DNA of 64,000 nt from Lineus longissimus (GCF_910592395.1 NC_088323.1:12385501-12449500), one strand, 5' to 3'; shown: positions 1 to 11,477, numbered from the stretch's first letter. A program made the numbers and translations. Notes: generated from the letters alone by a model not told the origin.

Positions 1-322
1 TGACCTTGTTTTATAAGTAGAGCAGTGGCAGCGACCATCGTGAATGACAGATAACAGATGCCAGGAGGTCGTTGGCAAAGTAACGGCTGTATCAGGTGTC
101 AGCCCCAGCACACGCAGAGATAAACACAAGCTATATCGTTTTACTTCCTCCTTCAGTGAAGGAGGTCTCTCCAGATTCTGGCCAGGAGTGAGAGGCCAAC
201 TTCTGAAGAAAAAGTTTATCACTGGGTGAAAGCAAGAATGTGCCGGTACTTCATCCATTGCAAGTTGATTTCCTAGTGTTAACCCCTTTTGGTTAAAACC
301 GATTTTACTTTGGCATTATCAT

Positions 323-383
323 TGATCCTAAGTGGATGACCTAGATGGCCCGAACTGAATGCAATCAATTCAGTCTTTTGCAG
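323..383 (+). repeat. Dispersed repeat, copy 1 (partner at 11476-11536)
   Basis: About 60 bases beginning TGATCCTAAGTGGATGACCT and ending CAGTCTTTTGCA recur at 11476-11536 with only about two mismatches. Both contain the small inverted pair ACTGAAT/ATTCAGT. The flanks are unrelated, so this is a dispersed element fragment and not a large duplication. Confidence 0.8.
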
Positions 384-576
384 GGAAGCGGCGAAGCTGG
401 TCGCCGCTTCAGCAGTCTCCGGAATGCTGGGGAAATTTAGAAGTGATAGCCTGTGTGGCGATTGAAATAAGGTGAAACTGTGTGATGGGACTTGGTGTCC
501 TAGACCCATTACATAAGGGAAGGGTCGTTCTTTGTGGTAACCTATAGAAGGGCCTGTGTGGCCCTTTTTTTCTTTG

Positions 577-672
577 TGAAGAGCTTGGAGTATGTGTGAC
601 TCCCCATGTGAAGAGATTGGAGTCTGATCTGTGCGACTTCCCATGTAAAGCGCTTGGGGTCTGTGTGAAGTT
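577..672 (+). repeat. Degenerate tandem repeat
   Basis: Three imperfect units of roughly 32-37 bases, each with a GAAGAGCTTGGAGT-like start and a CTCCCCATGT-like end (577, about 609, about 646). It gives rise to spurious open frames on the minus strand. Confidence 0.5.
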
Positions 673-1044
673 GCTAGCCTGGCGGGCGCGGCAGAGCGAA
701 ACGGTTTGGCGGGACTGGGTGCCCAAGACCCTTTAGAATGGATGGCTTGTGGTGTAGCCCTCCCTAAAGACGGAACCGCCTGTAAACAGAGAGGGTGGCG
801 CGCTAGAGTTGTGTGTTTGTCAACCACACAATCTAAAATGTTTTAGGGCTGATCTGCTGGGAAGATGGCGAACGTGTCTTCGTGAGGGCTTGGTGGCTTT
901 CACTATTTGGTTTGCCCGGATAGAGCCACTAGGCCATGCAGGATGGGCCTACAGAGTTTTTCTCTTTTCTTAGCAATTCCATGCCGTGACAATTGGGTCG
1001 TGGACATGTTATCTGATCTCTCATTGTCTTTTCTGGGACATGTC

Positions 1045-1190
1045 CCGGGATCTCCGCCCACCATGGAAACCTTAGAAAATCATGGATTTTGAAAAAGCTT
1101 TTTTCCATGTCTGGAAAGTCATGGAAAAATCATTTATCTAATAAAAGTCTTTAAAAGTCATGGAATTTTTGATTTGCTTGTTCAAAAAAT
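1045..1190 (+). repeat. Probable end region of the hAT element (TCATGGAA repeats)
   Basis: Short motifs of the type TCATGGAA, CCATGGAAA and TCCATGTCTGG recur five or more times in 140 bases, about 370 bases upstream of the hAT-like transposase. Subterminal clusters of short repeats are usual near the ends of hAT elements. No terminal inverted repeat or 8-base target duplication could be paired, so the element boundary is not established. Confidence 0.35.
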
Positions 1191-1560
1191 ATCAACTGCC
1201 TAATTTTCAACCTGTACTAGACATTTTTGCCTAATATCGACATCTTCAACATTTGCGAAAGTCGCAAGCTCCATTAGCACGTGTTGAGTCAGTTTCTCCG
1301 ACTTGACTACAACCACGCCATCTACAAATGACAATGGAACGAAATTTTCGCGCGTATTTCTGTCCAATCAGAATGTTCTTCTTTGAGTAGTTCGGGATGA
1401 AACAATGATACGAATCGATGTCTATCTTTGACCAGAGCTAGTATCATTTTTACTTTGGACCAATCACAAAATAAATCAAATCACATCAAATCACATTTCA
1501 ATGGCGGACGTTCGTGTGAACATTGCTATTCATGATCATTGATATGGAAATACTAGGACA

Positions 1561-3999
1561 ATGGCTTGTAAATACCAGATTGAATGGGAGACGAAATACA
1601 AGTGGATTGGTCGCTTGGATGGGGAAGAACACCGCGCTCGATGTACGTTGTGTTTGAAGACTTTCTGTGTAAAAAATATTGGGATAGGTGCGGTGAAGTC
1701 GCATGCTAAGACTAACAAACATGTGCAAAAACAAAACATTGGCAATCGCAACCTGAATTTGAATGATATGCTGCTTGGTGGTATCCGTGGTGCCAATGCT
1801 GCTAGGCAGCCTGCTGCTGCTAGGCAGCCTGCTGCTGTGGTCGCTGGTAGAGCTGAACCTGTGAATGACCCAAATCCTCGACCACCTTTGGCTGGGCAAC
1901 AACGGCATATGGATGATCATGGTGTAGATGTGATCAATGCTGAGATCTTATGGGCTTTGAAGTGTGTGTCCTCTCATTACAGCTACAATAGCTCCTCGGA
2001 TATAGGCAGAAGCAGAAGCAAAGGCAGAAGCGTGCATTCCGTGATAGTGAAATAGCTAGAAAGTTCAGCTGTGGTGAAAACAAGGTATCCTACATCATAG
2101 CCTTTGGCTTGGGTCCATATTTAAGAGATATGTTGTGTGATTTGGTGAAGGACTTGGATTGCTTTGTCTTAATGTTCAATGAATCGCACAACAGCGTGTT
2201 GCAGAAGAAACAATTAGACATTCACTTGCGATACTGGGATCCAGCTCAGAAGTGTGTAGCTTCGAGATACTACACATCCAACTTCATGGGTCATTGCAAG
2301 GCTGAGGACCTATTACCCCATTTGATGACAGTGGCACAAGAATTTGGCATTCGTAAACTGATTCAGGTCTCAATGGATGGTCCAGCAGTCAACTGGAAAC
2401 TGTATCAACTTATGTGTAATAAGGTTAATGAATCTGCCAACACTGTTCTCCTTAATATCGGCAGCTGTGGACTGCACACTGCATAATGCTTTCAAAAATG
2501 GATGGAACAAGTCTGATTTGGTTGTGGTTCCAGTCCTGAAGGCCCTTTACTGGTTATTCAAGGACACGGCTGCAAGAAGAGAGGACTTTATCAGTATAAC
2601 TGGTTCCACTGTGTTTCCACAACAATACTGCGGCCTTAGGTGGCTGGAAAACAAACCAGTTGTACTCCGTGCTATAGAAATATGGGAGAATGTGTGTCTG
2701 TATGTCAATAAAGTACATAAGGACAAAAACTTCACAGAACCAACATCTGCTTCATATAAAACTGTCAAAGAAGCTGTTGGTGACAAATTGTTCCATGCAA
2801 AGATGTCCTTCTTTGCCGCCATTACACTGCAGATGAGTCCATTTCTTGTCATCTTGCAAAGCCCACGCCCTTTGGTGCCATTTCTTGCCAGCCATCTAGA
2901 GAAGATGATTCGACAGCTCATGAAACGTTTCATCAAAACATCGGTGCTCAAGACTGCAACCAACGTTCGAAACTTGCTGAAGATCGATCCCATGTGCAAA
3001 GATAATTGGGTTCAGTATGAACAGGTTGACATTGGCTTCAAGGCCCAAGGTGAGATTCAGAAGGTGCTAGCAGAGAAGAAGGTGACTGATCGTCAGATCC
3101 TGGACTGTCAATTAAATTTTAGGATTATGCTTGCTCACACCTGCAATCATCTCATCACCAAGACACCCATCTCCTTCTCTTTTGCCAGAGCGCTGATATC
3201 CCTAGACCCCCAGGTAATGGCTCAACATCCTGACACTGCCAAGTCCAGATTTAAGTACGTCTTACAGACACTGATAGACAGCAGTTGGATTGGTGAAGGA
3301 ACAGCAGACACGGTAAAGGATGAGTACAGTGAGTTCCTTGATCTTATCAATGAACTGACAGGTGAAGAGTATGCACAGTATTCCCAATATGATCCATTGA
3401 AAGCCGACTCAAGCTTGGACTCTTTCTTGTTCAACAAACTTGAACGCCTCCCCACTTTGAGAGGGGTTGCGCTCCTGATTCTTTCTCATGGCCAGGCCAG
3501 TGTGGAAAGGGGCTTCTCTTGCAACAAGGAGATTCTGGTTGACAACATGCAGGAGAAGTCATTGATGGCTCAGCGACATGTCTCTGATTATCTACATTAC
3601 ATTGGGGGATGGGAGAACTTCACCATCATGCCTAAGTGTTTGCAGTATGTGAGTTCTGCTCGTGCCTCATATCGAGCCTATCTGACCGAGAAGCAAAATG
3701 ATGCCACCCTCGGTGAAAGGACACACAAGCGGAATGCACTCACTGAACAGATTACTGAAGCCAAGGCCAAAAAGCGATACTTAGAATTTGATGCATCTGG
3801 TTTATTGCAATCTGCTGATGCTAAGGCATTTTAAGGTCAGAAAAGTAAAAACATCAGGCAGCTTTTGGCAGAATCCAATGCTCTACGGGCTGTATCTAAG
3901 GAAAAGAGCCAAGAGGCATCAGAGGTTGTGGCTACCAATCAGTTACTAGAAGAACAGTTAAGAGTCGGTGGGGAAGTAGACAATGGAAAAATATATTAG
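1561..3999 (+). pseudogene. Decayed hAT-family transposase
   Basis: Three pieces read as one transposase. 1561-2055 opens with a C2H2/BED-like zinc finger (CTLCLKTFCVK, then SHAKTNKH). From about 2040 the frame changes and runs to 2486 (SMDGPAVNWK). It changes again near 2475 and runs 2377-3834, ending in the hAT C-terminal dimerisation motif (SHGQASVERGFSCNKE at about 3485-3532). The two shifts lie near 2010-2040 and 2460-2480. After the TAA at 3832-3834 the same frame stays open for 54 sensible codons (starting GQKSKNIRQL) to TAG at 3997, so the TAA is probably a nonsense mutation. The family normally cuts and pastes DNA with 8-base target duplications. This copy cannot encode an active enzyme without recoding. 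Some hAT-derived genes are domesticated, but the disruptions argue against that here. Confidence 0.85.
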
Positions 4000-4190
4000 A
4001 GATATGACTTTGTTGTAAATATGTTAAATACCGGTAATCATAATTTCTGAGGAATCTTTGGAGCTGTTTTGGAATTTAGAAGACATTTGATGGAGTGCTA
4101 GAGATATGACTTTGCTGAAAATATGTTACATAATCAGAATTTCTGAGGAAACTTTGGAGATGTTTTGGAATTAAGAGGACATTTTATTAA
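3999..4190 (+). repeat. Tandem duplication downstream of the hAT frame
   Basis: Two units of about 100 and 90 bases (3999-4100 and 4101-4190). Each starts GAGATATGACTTTG and contains AATTTCTGAGGAA and GTTTTGGAATT. No coding potential is seen. Confidence 0.75.
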
Positions 4191-4633
4191 TGTATTAAAA
4201 TGTCCTCATGATGCCCTCGTATATCGGGAGATTCTTTTCAGATGTATTTCAATAGACATTAGTTTTTCATTAACCCTGGAATTTGCCTGGTGAGTCATTA
4301 GAGGAAAACGTTGGAAAATCTATTTCATTTCACTTATTGCTATACATGTATTCTTATAGCAGCAGGATAGAATTAGAATTAGAATATTTATTAATCATCA
4401 GGCCCTCAAGGGGTAAAAGTGAATCACAGATTATACATGATTTTGATTGGGCTAAGATTTTTAAAAAACATACTATTATGACATCGAATACATCAAATGA
4501 CGATGACCGATAGACCCAATTATCCAAATTAAAATAAAAAGCAGGAAACTTTTGACTAGACCTGAAAATACTGGATATAGAAAATAGAAAAAGAAGTTTC
4601 ATTGTAGCAGTAAGATTGTTTCTTGTTTTTCAG

Positions 4634-7050
4634 TATCAGCCAGAATAAACTGACCGCACTCCTCAAACACTACAAACAGTTTGGATTGGAGCCCCGGGTG
4701 AAGAAATCAGGTGGACGTCGTGCATCAGACAAGCGACTGCTTTCTTATGAAGATATTACTAGGCTGGTAAAGTTCATCCTCAACTATGCTGAGCTCCATG
4801 CATTGGTCTTGCCAGGGAGAGTGCCAGGATACAAGCGGACTGATATCAAGTTGTTGCCCTCCAACATGAGAAAATCCAAGGTGTTCTTAGTGTATGAGCA
4901 AGCCATGAAAGAGACAGGTATGTACTAAATCTAGGGCTTTCGTCACAAACCTTAGCAGGTGTAAATTCTAAGTCATATATTTTGACTAATCCTAATCTCT
5001 TAAACAAATAAATTTCTTACCTGTAGTGACCTCCTTACATGTATAATCAATTAATTACACAATTCATGATATACACCAACCATCCCTGATTAATTTGGTA
5101 TTCACTACCTGTAGAGCTATGTGACACATCTTCAAGATAATTTTTCATTGACTATTCTATTCCCATCTTAACCCTTTAACTGCTTGTCCCGGTTTCATAT
5201 AAACCTCAAAATATGAAAATATATTAAATTGCTGAAACCCTATCACATAGGTGCTCATTTGAAAGTGCTTAGTGAAATTTTTCAAATGAATACCTATGTT
5301 TTTTTAGCTCTTTTTTCATATATATTTTGGGTGAAATTGCGACTGGCACTATCATCAGGGTTAATAATCATCTGTTATTTAGCTCTTTCTTTGTTATTTT
5401 CAGGTCATCGAGTGGTGAACATTGTGGGATTCCGCAGGCTGTGGCGCACGCTTTTGCCATACATTATTTCGACCAAACCAATGACTGACTTGTGTTGGCG
5501 CTGTCAAAAAAACAATTCATTGATATACAAGAGTGCCAATCTGACGGATGCAGAGAAGTCAAAAAGATGCAAAGACCAGGAGGAGCATCTCCTAAAGGTG
5601 ACCCTCGAACGAGCACTTTACAACTCCATGATTCAGGATTCGAAAAGAGTTGTCAAGGAACACAACATTACTGGCCTGTCTCAAAATGATCCAGCTTCTT
5701 GTGACTTTGAAATGCATTATGCATTTGATTATGCACAGCAGGTGCATTTCCCCTCTAACCCCCTTCAACCTGGCCCTATGTACTTTTTGACTCCTCGCAA
5801 ATGTGGCCTTTTTGGCATTAACTGTGAAGCCCTTCCAAGACAGGTCAATTATTTAATTGACGAAGGCATGTGCATATCAAAAGGGTCAAATGCTGTTATC
5901 AGCTACTTGGACCATTTCTTATCAACTTACGGCCTGGGAGAGAAACATCTCCATCTTCATTGTGATAACTGTAGCGGGCAAAACAAAAATAACACAGTTC
6001 TACAGTACTTGCTCTGGCGCGTAATGAATGGACTGCATGAGACAATTACGCTGAACTTTTTAATAACCGGTCATACGAAGTTCGCTCCTGATTGGGCTTT
6101 CGGGTTGGTCAAACAAGGTTATAGGAGGACAATGGTTTCATGTCTAGATGACATTGCTGAAGTTGTCAGGAGCAGTACTCAAACTGATGTGAATATTGCT
6201 CAGTTTGTTGGCCGTGAAAATGGAGAGGTCCTGGTGCCACAGCGTGACTGGCAGTCATTCCTGAAACCTTACTTTCGGATGTTTGTTGGAATAAAGAAGA
6301 ACCAGCATTACAGGTGTGTATAAGTTTTATTTTCACATCACTCCATAAACCATCTGTTGTTACCAGTGTGATCACAATTTTTACATGTTTATTTTCCTTA
6401 TTGATTGTATTGGAGGCCATCTTGGTGGATGCAGGAACATCCTATGCTCTGCCAAGTTAAACTTTGATGCAACCACTCTCTTGCTCTCTCTCATGGCACT
6501 CAACAGTAATAACATTATTTTTTTAGCTATGATTTCAAAAGGAACTAACACAGCATTGTTGTGGTATTGGTAATCATGGTAACTGCACAAGTGAAAGACA
6601 ACAATCAATGTGCTTGCATGGAGTGCACTTGTACATTGTTTGTAACTGTAATGGTTAGCACAAATTAAGGGAATGAAGTAGAGCAAAAGTGCTGCATTTT
6701 GACTTACTCTTTATTTTTTGTGTACTTTCAGAATGGACAGCAACCACCCAGGCTGGATCTTCCATAAGGAATTTTCTGACTCTGAAGAAACTGGAACGTG
6801 CCTGATTAAATCGAACAGAGTCGTCCCACCAGCACAGCGACCTACGCCCATGACTACACCAGGATTGGATTTAAAAAGGCAGAACTATCTGTACAAGAGC
6901 ATCAGAGAATTTTTTACAGAAGAGACGGCTGACATAACCTGCCCTGCACCAGTTGAAAACATTGGCACTAATGACAGTTCAAGTGAGGATGATGTAGTCC
7001 AGCCCAAGGTTCCTCAACGTCGGAAGAGAAAAACTGCTAAAGCGCAGTAG
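4634..7050 (+). CDS. Spliced DUF7869-like protein (transposase-like), at least three exons
   Basis: Exons are 4634-4917, 5404-6313 and 6732-7050. Acceptors are TTTTTCAG (4633), ATTTTCAG (5403) and ACTTTCAG (6731). Donors are ACAG/GTATGT (4918) and ACAG/GTGTGT (6314). Intron phases agree (1 and 2) and the joined frame ends at TAG 7048-7050. The first visible exon enters in phase 2, so at least one more exon lies upstream; I could not find it. The protein has a basic N-terminal region (KHYKQFGLEPRVKK), a PMTDLCWRCQKNN cysteine motif, and an RNase H-like core with FDYAQQ, HLHCDNCSGQNKNN and ITGHTKFAPDWAFG. The tail is acidic then basic (DSSSEDD, RRKRKT). I match it from memory to the DUF7869 proteins that occur in many copies in invertebrate genomes and look transposon-derived; no enzymatic function is proven. 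No stop or frameshift occurs within the exons. Confidence 0.75.
5172..5360. mobile_element. Possible piggyBac-like MITE in an intron
   Basis: A 189-base segment in the first visible intron of the DUF7869-like gene is bounded by TTAA on both sides (5168-5171 and 5361-5364). It starts CCCT and ends AGGG, as piggyBac-type elements do. Only the terminal CCCT/AGGG is inverted, so the call is weak. Confidence 0.35.
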
Positions 7051-7768
7051 AGACATTCATATTGCTCAATGTGTCACAGGTTGTGACAAGTCACTTCCGA
7101 AATTCCTTGTGTGTCTTTTACATGCTTTGTGGAGGTCAGCTCCGGGACTCCTGGAGGCACACATTAGCGAAAGCATCCGATTTTGTAAGAAGAAAGTGAG
7201 AAGATTTATTAAAAGAAAACGTTTATTCATTTTAATTACGGTGTTGTTCGATTGAACTAAGTACCAGAATGACACCAGTAACAATTGGAGGTTCTACCGA
7301 GATTAATAAGATAATGATAAGACTGTAAAAAGTAGACTTTGAAGGTGAAAAGCTTGTGTCGATCTCGCGAAATGAAGTCACGATTTGCGAGCCTCGTGGG
7401 CTATAGTGCATTTCGCCATACATTGAACTGTGTTGCTGCCGTGTAGCAGGGAAATTCTGTCCCTGTATGCTGATGTACAGTATCCATATACATGAAGTGT
7501 GTGCAATGCCTGTGCAGTGTATGAAATCCAGGGTGATGATGGTGACTCATTGACTGACTGGATCTAGTGCTATGTTGAGAGACTTGTATCGTTGTTGTTG
7601 CTGACCAGCTCGTCTTTGCTGCTGATGCTGCCTGTTGAAGTCCTGTTTGTTTACTGAACTGTTCGTTTCGACAATATCGTATAGTTTAAGCACCGTCTGG
7701 TTGTGATTTTCGAGGTCTAATCTCTGGACTCTTGTGGTGTAAAAATTGTCATTGTTTGCACTGCAATC
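7051..7768. other. Spacer; possible retrotransposon leader, LTR not found
   Basis: No coding region is supported. This is the 3' flank of the DUF7869-like gene and the 5' flank of the gag frame at 7769. An LTR or primer binding site would be expected here if the gag belongs to a complete element, but I could not pair one. Confidence 0.4.
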
Positions 7769-8948
7769 ATGTCGCAGGATAACGAGGACTGGGAAGAGAA
7801 TCCGAACGTCGATGAATTCTGGGATGAGGAGGTGATTACGCGTGAGAATTTGGAATCTGAAAACGAAAAGTTACGTAGAAAGATAAAGGCCATGGAGACG
7901 GTATACGTGCATCGAGAACGAGGAGCTGCGACAACGTCTGGCGGACCTGGACAGGATCAGTGGTGGAGGTGGGGCTACAGTGTCCTCATCGTCAACACAT
8001 GAACCGGATCTGCAGAAGTTGCTGAAACGAGAGTTCAAGATTCAGGGGCAGATTGGGAAACCGGGCGAAAAGGAAAAACTGTCTTTCTCAAGTTTAATCC
8101 ATCAAATAGACATTGGTCTGGACAAAGGATATTCGGAGAGAGAAGTGGTCGCAGCAGTGGTCAAGTGCATTTCAGCTGGGTCAACGTTCCGTTCGTACCT
8201 AGAAGGAAAGGGTTATGTTTCTTTGTCATCTCTAAGGAAGGTTCTCCGTACATACTACAGCGAGAAGGAGCCGACAGCGCTCTACAAGGACCTGGTGAAC
8301 ATTTGTCAAGGTGAAAAGGAAAGTGCCCAAGAATTCATCTTTAGGGCAATGGACTTGAGGCAGAAGGTCTGTTTTGCCTCAAAGGAGGCTGATTCCTCTA
8401 TAGTTTATGATCAAAAGCTGGTTAAAAACATGTTCCTTCATGCAGTGGCCACAGGTTTACGTAACACTAGTATCAGTCTAGAGTTAAAATCCGCGCTTGA
8501 GGATCGAGACATAACTGACGAGAAATTGTTAGAAGCCCTACATCATGCAACAGCCAAGGAGCAAGAACGAGAAGCGAAAGGGGCTGGCGTTAGTCACGGT
8601 ACGGGTACTGCTGGTGCAAAAGCCAAAGTGAACGCCACCACTGGTTCAAAGGATCCTGAATTTGAAAAGCTTAAAGCGGAAATGAGTCAAATCAAGGCTT
8701 TAGTCACGGAGGTCAAAAATTCTTTGACCACTCGCTCTGTTCCTGAAGCTTCTGGCACTAGTAAGAGAAACACTGAGACAGGTGCCAAAAAGTCAAATAC
8801 ATTTAGGCAAAAGAAATTATGTGAAAAGTGTCAACAGGCAGGTCAATCTGAATGTGACCATTGCTGGGCCTGTGGTTCCGGTGAACATTTCTCCCGTGGC
8901 TGCAGGAAGGGAAACCGGAGAGGGTCTTCCCGAGGGGACACGGTGTAG
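7769..8948 (+). pseudogene. LTR-retrotransposon gag, one frameshift
   Basis: The frame opens at ATG 7769 with an acidic N-terminus and a leucine/glutamate-rich coiled coil. It must shift frame near 7905-7915 and then continues to TAG 8946-8948. The coiled coil is continuous across the shift, showing a single one-base type disruption. The C-terminal part carries a CCHC zinc knuckle (CWACGSGEHFSRGC, about 8863-8904) preceded by a basic stretch. Gag proteins of this type package element RNA in cytoplasmic particles. A retropepsin follows about 150-200 bases downstream in the order expected for Gypsy- or BEL-type elements. The clade cannot be set because reverse transcriptase is absent. Confidence 0.75.
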
Positions 8949-8999
8949 GCCCAGAATCTGTTTGTAGTCAGTCCCATGTAGAAAAGACAGAATTTACAA

Positions 9000-10500
9000 G
9001 TTCGACGAGTAGTAGAATTTCTGACAGTGGTGCTTATATAAGTAGTGTATGTGAGTCAAGTATGAACATGTGCAATATTAAGAAGTATTCGAAATTGGTT
9101 TCATTGATAGGCAAGCAGTGTCTTATCAGATGCCAGTTTAATGATGTTGCTACGATTGCACTTTGGGATACAGGGGCGCAGGTGTCGATAGTGTCACAAA
9201 AATGGCTAAAGGATAACCTGCCCACCACAGAAATCAGAGATATACAGTACAACCTCTCTATTGCGGACACCCATGGGACTGGGCCCAGGTGTCCGCAATA
9301 GAGAGGTGTCCGCAATAGAGAGGTTATGCCAAATCGTCCGATAGGTGGATTTGAAGTTCCCGCCTTGCAGGTCTTGGTTTTCTCTGTGTCGACATCTAGC
9401 GTAGAAACTTTAAACCTGTTGGCTGATCGGTATTTGCTTGTGATGTTGCGTTGAATGACGTGAGCTACTTTGGAACTCAGAGCGTGAATAATCTCTCTAG
9501 TAAAAGGTGCCCCTTTTATTGCAAAATCTCCTCGACATGTGATAATGTGTCAAAAAACACCATAATTTCTGTCCATCAGCCACCTTTGATAAATAGTTAT
9601 TTTTTTCTAATTTCTCTACTAACGCATATTCGCCGCAACACTGACAAAACCGCGTGGATTTATGAGTGTCCGTAGACACAAAAGGCCTATGTGATTAGTT
9701 GAAAAGATGAGTAAACAAATGCCACGGCTTAATTAGGATACAAAAACACAATGCCAATGCCGCGGCTTAATTAGGATACAAAAACACAATGCCATGGGGT
9801 AATTACGTTGATTAATTGCGCGAATATCACACCTGTCGGGCCTACTTGACTCTCCAAGCGCAAGCGGGAAGCCATTGTTTTTGCCTACTGTCCGTAATTG
9901 GGAGGGAATTGGACCAAAAATTGGCTATCGCCCTGTCCGCAATTCGGAATAGAGAGGTGTCCGCCGTACAGAGGTTTTTGTTATTGGAAATGACTTAGAA
10001 AAAATCGGGACTGGCCGGACGTGTCCGTTATGTAGAGGTGTCCGCCTGGCAGAGGTGTCCGCAGAGGGAGGTTCTACTGTAGTTGAATTGCTGAATGAGC
10101 CTTTAGAGCTGAATGCTGCAAATGGACAGCAAATTCCATACTTGGGATGGGTGGAACTAGATTTGAAACACGTAAGGAGCACTAAACATGAGCCTGAGTC
10201 TGATATCAGTACTGATAAACCTTGCTTTCGGGTCCCAATTTTAGTCAGCACCAATGACATCAGCTATCCAATCATAGGTTACAATGTGATTGAGGAGATC
10301 CTAAAGGAATGTAATGCTGACTCTGATGAATTGAGATGTTTGTTTCCTACAGTGAAAGAGAAAACTCGGGTGGAACTTTTGTCTGTTTTGCAGCAGGGTC
10401 CTACTAAGGATAGTTTTTTAGTCAAAACTGGTAGGAAGGACATTGTAGTAGGTCCTAAGAGTGACCTCAATGTAGTGTGTCGTGTACATGCAGGGCCAGT
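9000..10500 (+). pseudogene. Retropepsin (aspartic protease) region, split by a DNA transposon
   Basis: Two halves, about 9000-9244 and 10080-10500. The first has the catalytic motif DTGAQ within ALWDTGAQVSIVSQKWL. The second starts with the flap-region sequence NGQQIPYLGW and continues with hydrophobic strands (VPILV, YPIIGYNVIEEI). Removing the 835-base element at 9245-10079 and one copy of TA joins the halves in the same frame with no lost codon, so the protease was intact when the insertion occurred. The frame then runs to about 10500, where it meets a tyrosine-recombinase fragment. The reverse transcriptase, RNase H and integrase that should follow are missing. Confidence 0.7.
9245..10079. 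mobile_element. Non-autonomous Tigger/pogo-derived element
   Basis: 835 bases between two TA dinucleotides (9243-9244 and 10080-10081). Ends are CAGTACAACCTCTCTATTG on the left and GAGGTTCTACTG on the right. The first 90 bases, the block 9355-9550 and the last 190 bases match the complete Tigger element at 52196-54985, but the transposase body is missing, so this is an internal-deletion derivative of the same family. It contains an internal tandem duplication of about 36 bases (9718-9795, motif GGCTTAATTAGGATACAAAA). It sits inside a retropepsin gene. Confidence 0.85.
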
Positions 10501-10944
10501 TATGATGAAATTATTTGCCCGGTTAGAGGTGTTGAAAGGTACATGAAGGTGGCCAGGTCCATGGGCCTGATTTTGTCCTGTGGTTATCTTTTTCGGCCCA
10601 TTGCCACTGACAGGTCGATTGATAACATTCCGTTTTCTTACTCTGCAACATTCGATCAGTTGAAGCATTACCTGACTGTCTTAGAAATATATGAAGGAGA
10701 GACACCACATAGTATTCGGGCGGGTTGCGCTATTTCGCTTTATAGGTCTATGCCCACAGAGCAGGGCGGAAAAGCAGTCGTAGGCACACATGTGGGTTGG
10801 TTCTCAGATCACTCTGTTAAACATTACACTAGGAGTAGTCAGCTAGACCAAGCCATGGCTTTGGTCCACAATATGGCTTGGGGCGAGGCTAGAATGGCGG
10901 GTGATGGATATGTGGAGCTCTCCACTTTGAAAAAAGTGTTTTAA
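10501..10944 (+). pseudogene. C-terminal half of a tyrosine recombinase (YR retrotransposon type)
   Basis: The frame ends at TAA 10942-10944. It keeps ICPVRGVERYM, the catalytic TPHSIRAG (H-x-x-R), HVGW and the candidate nucleophile in HYTRS, matching in order the recombinase of the Ngaro-like element at 41.3-42.6 kb (ICPIAGLERYI, TPHSLRAG, HVGW, YYSRV). The N-terminal half with the first catalytic arginine is absent. The fragment is joined directly to retropepsin sequence with a frame change near 10500, making a chimera of two retrotransposon classes. Confidence 0.75.
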
Positions 10945-11395
10945 TGGGTGAAGCCCATCGGGTTAATGGATCTGCAGCAACAGTGGGATGTGGCCGAGTC
11001 ACTGTCTGATCAGTGGACTAGGGGTTCTGAGCCTGTATTTCTGTAAAAGTATTGGCAAATAAATATCTAAGTGTATTCTTTACTTTTGAGTTTCTTGGTA
11101 GTTAGATTGAGCATGGCATCTTGCATTCATTTGTCTTGAAAGGATTGGGTTGGTAAGCCCAGTTTTGACCCGCAGTTTTGGATATATCTAGTCTTTCCTG
11201 CAGGGTCCGGATCAGGTATGTGGATGAGATAGGCCTTGCGAGGATAGTGATATCTGGTAGGGCTGGCAGGAACGGACGGATGGGCAAAAGCAAGCGGGGC
11301 AATACTGGGGTTACCATTGAAGAATTGGAGTGTTGAGGTTTGGTGGAAATTTAGATCTCCATGCCAGGGTTGCATGGAAGGGGTTGTGGAAAGCG
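10945..11395. other. Unassigned spacer
   Basis: No supported gene. An AATAAA at about 11059 (GGCAAATAAATATC) could be the polyadenylation signal of the upstream retroelement fragment. The open frames on the minus strand have no recognisable features. Confidence 0.4.
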
Positions 11396-11477
11396 AGGAA
11401 TATTATTTCTTTCTCAACCCTTAAACCAAGCATGAAGGAAGCGCCCTTAAAATAACATCGACTTAGGATACGTTTTG
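11396..11477 (+). repeat. Direct repeat C, copy 1
   Basis: 82 bases starting AGGAATATTATTTC and ending CTTAGGATACGTTTTG. They recur at 11787-11868 with about five or six mismatches, both containing CAACCCTTAAACCAAGCATG. The offset of 391 bases suggests a tandem duplication or a very short LTR-like pair around 11478-11786. Confidence 0.85.

Larger units (their letters stand above)
1..1044. other. Unassigned DNA with repeat pieces
   Basis: No gene is supported here. Open frames exist on the minus strand (279-827) but show low-complexity composition and no recognisable domain, so I treat them as chance. The stretch contains a short dispersed repeat (323-383, second copy near 11.5 kb) and a degenerate tandem repeat (577-672). 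Confidence 0.5.

Noticed and set aside
279-827. 182-codon open frame on the minus strand
   Set aside because: No domain, biased composition, and it lies over a degenerate tandem repeat.
7769-10944. Recent viral insertion
   Set aside because: Gag with a zinc knuckle and a DTGAQ protease fits an ordinary LTR retrotransposon. No envelope-like ORF is present.
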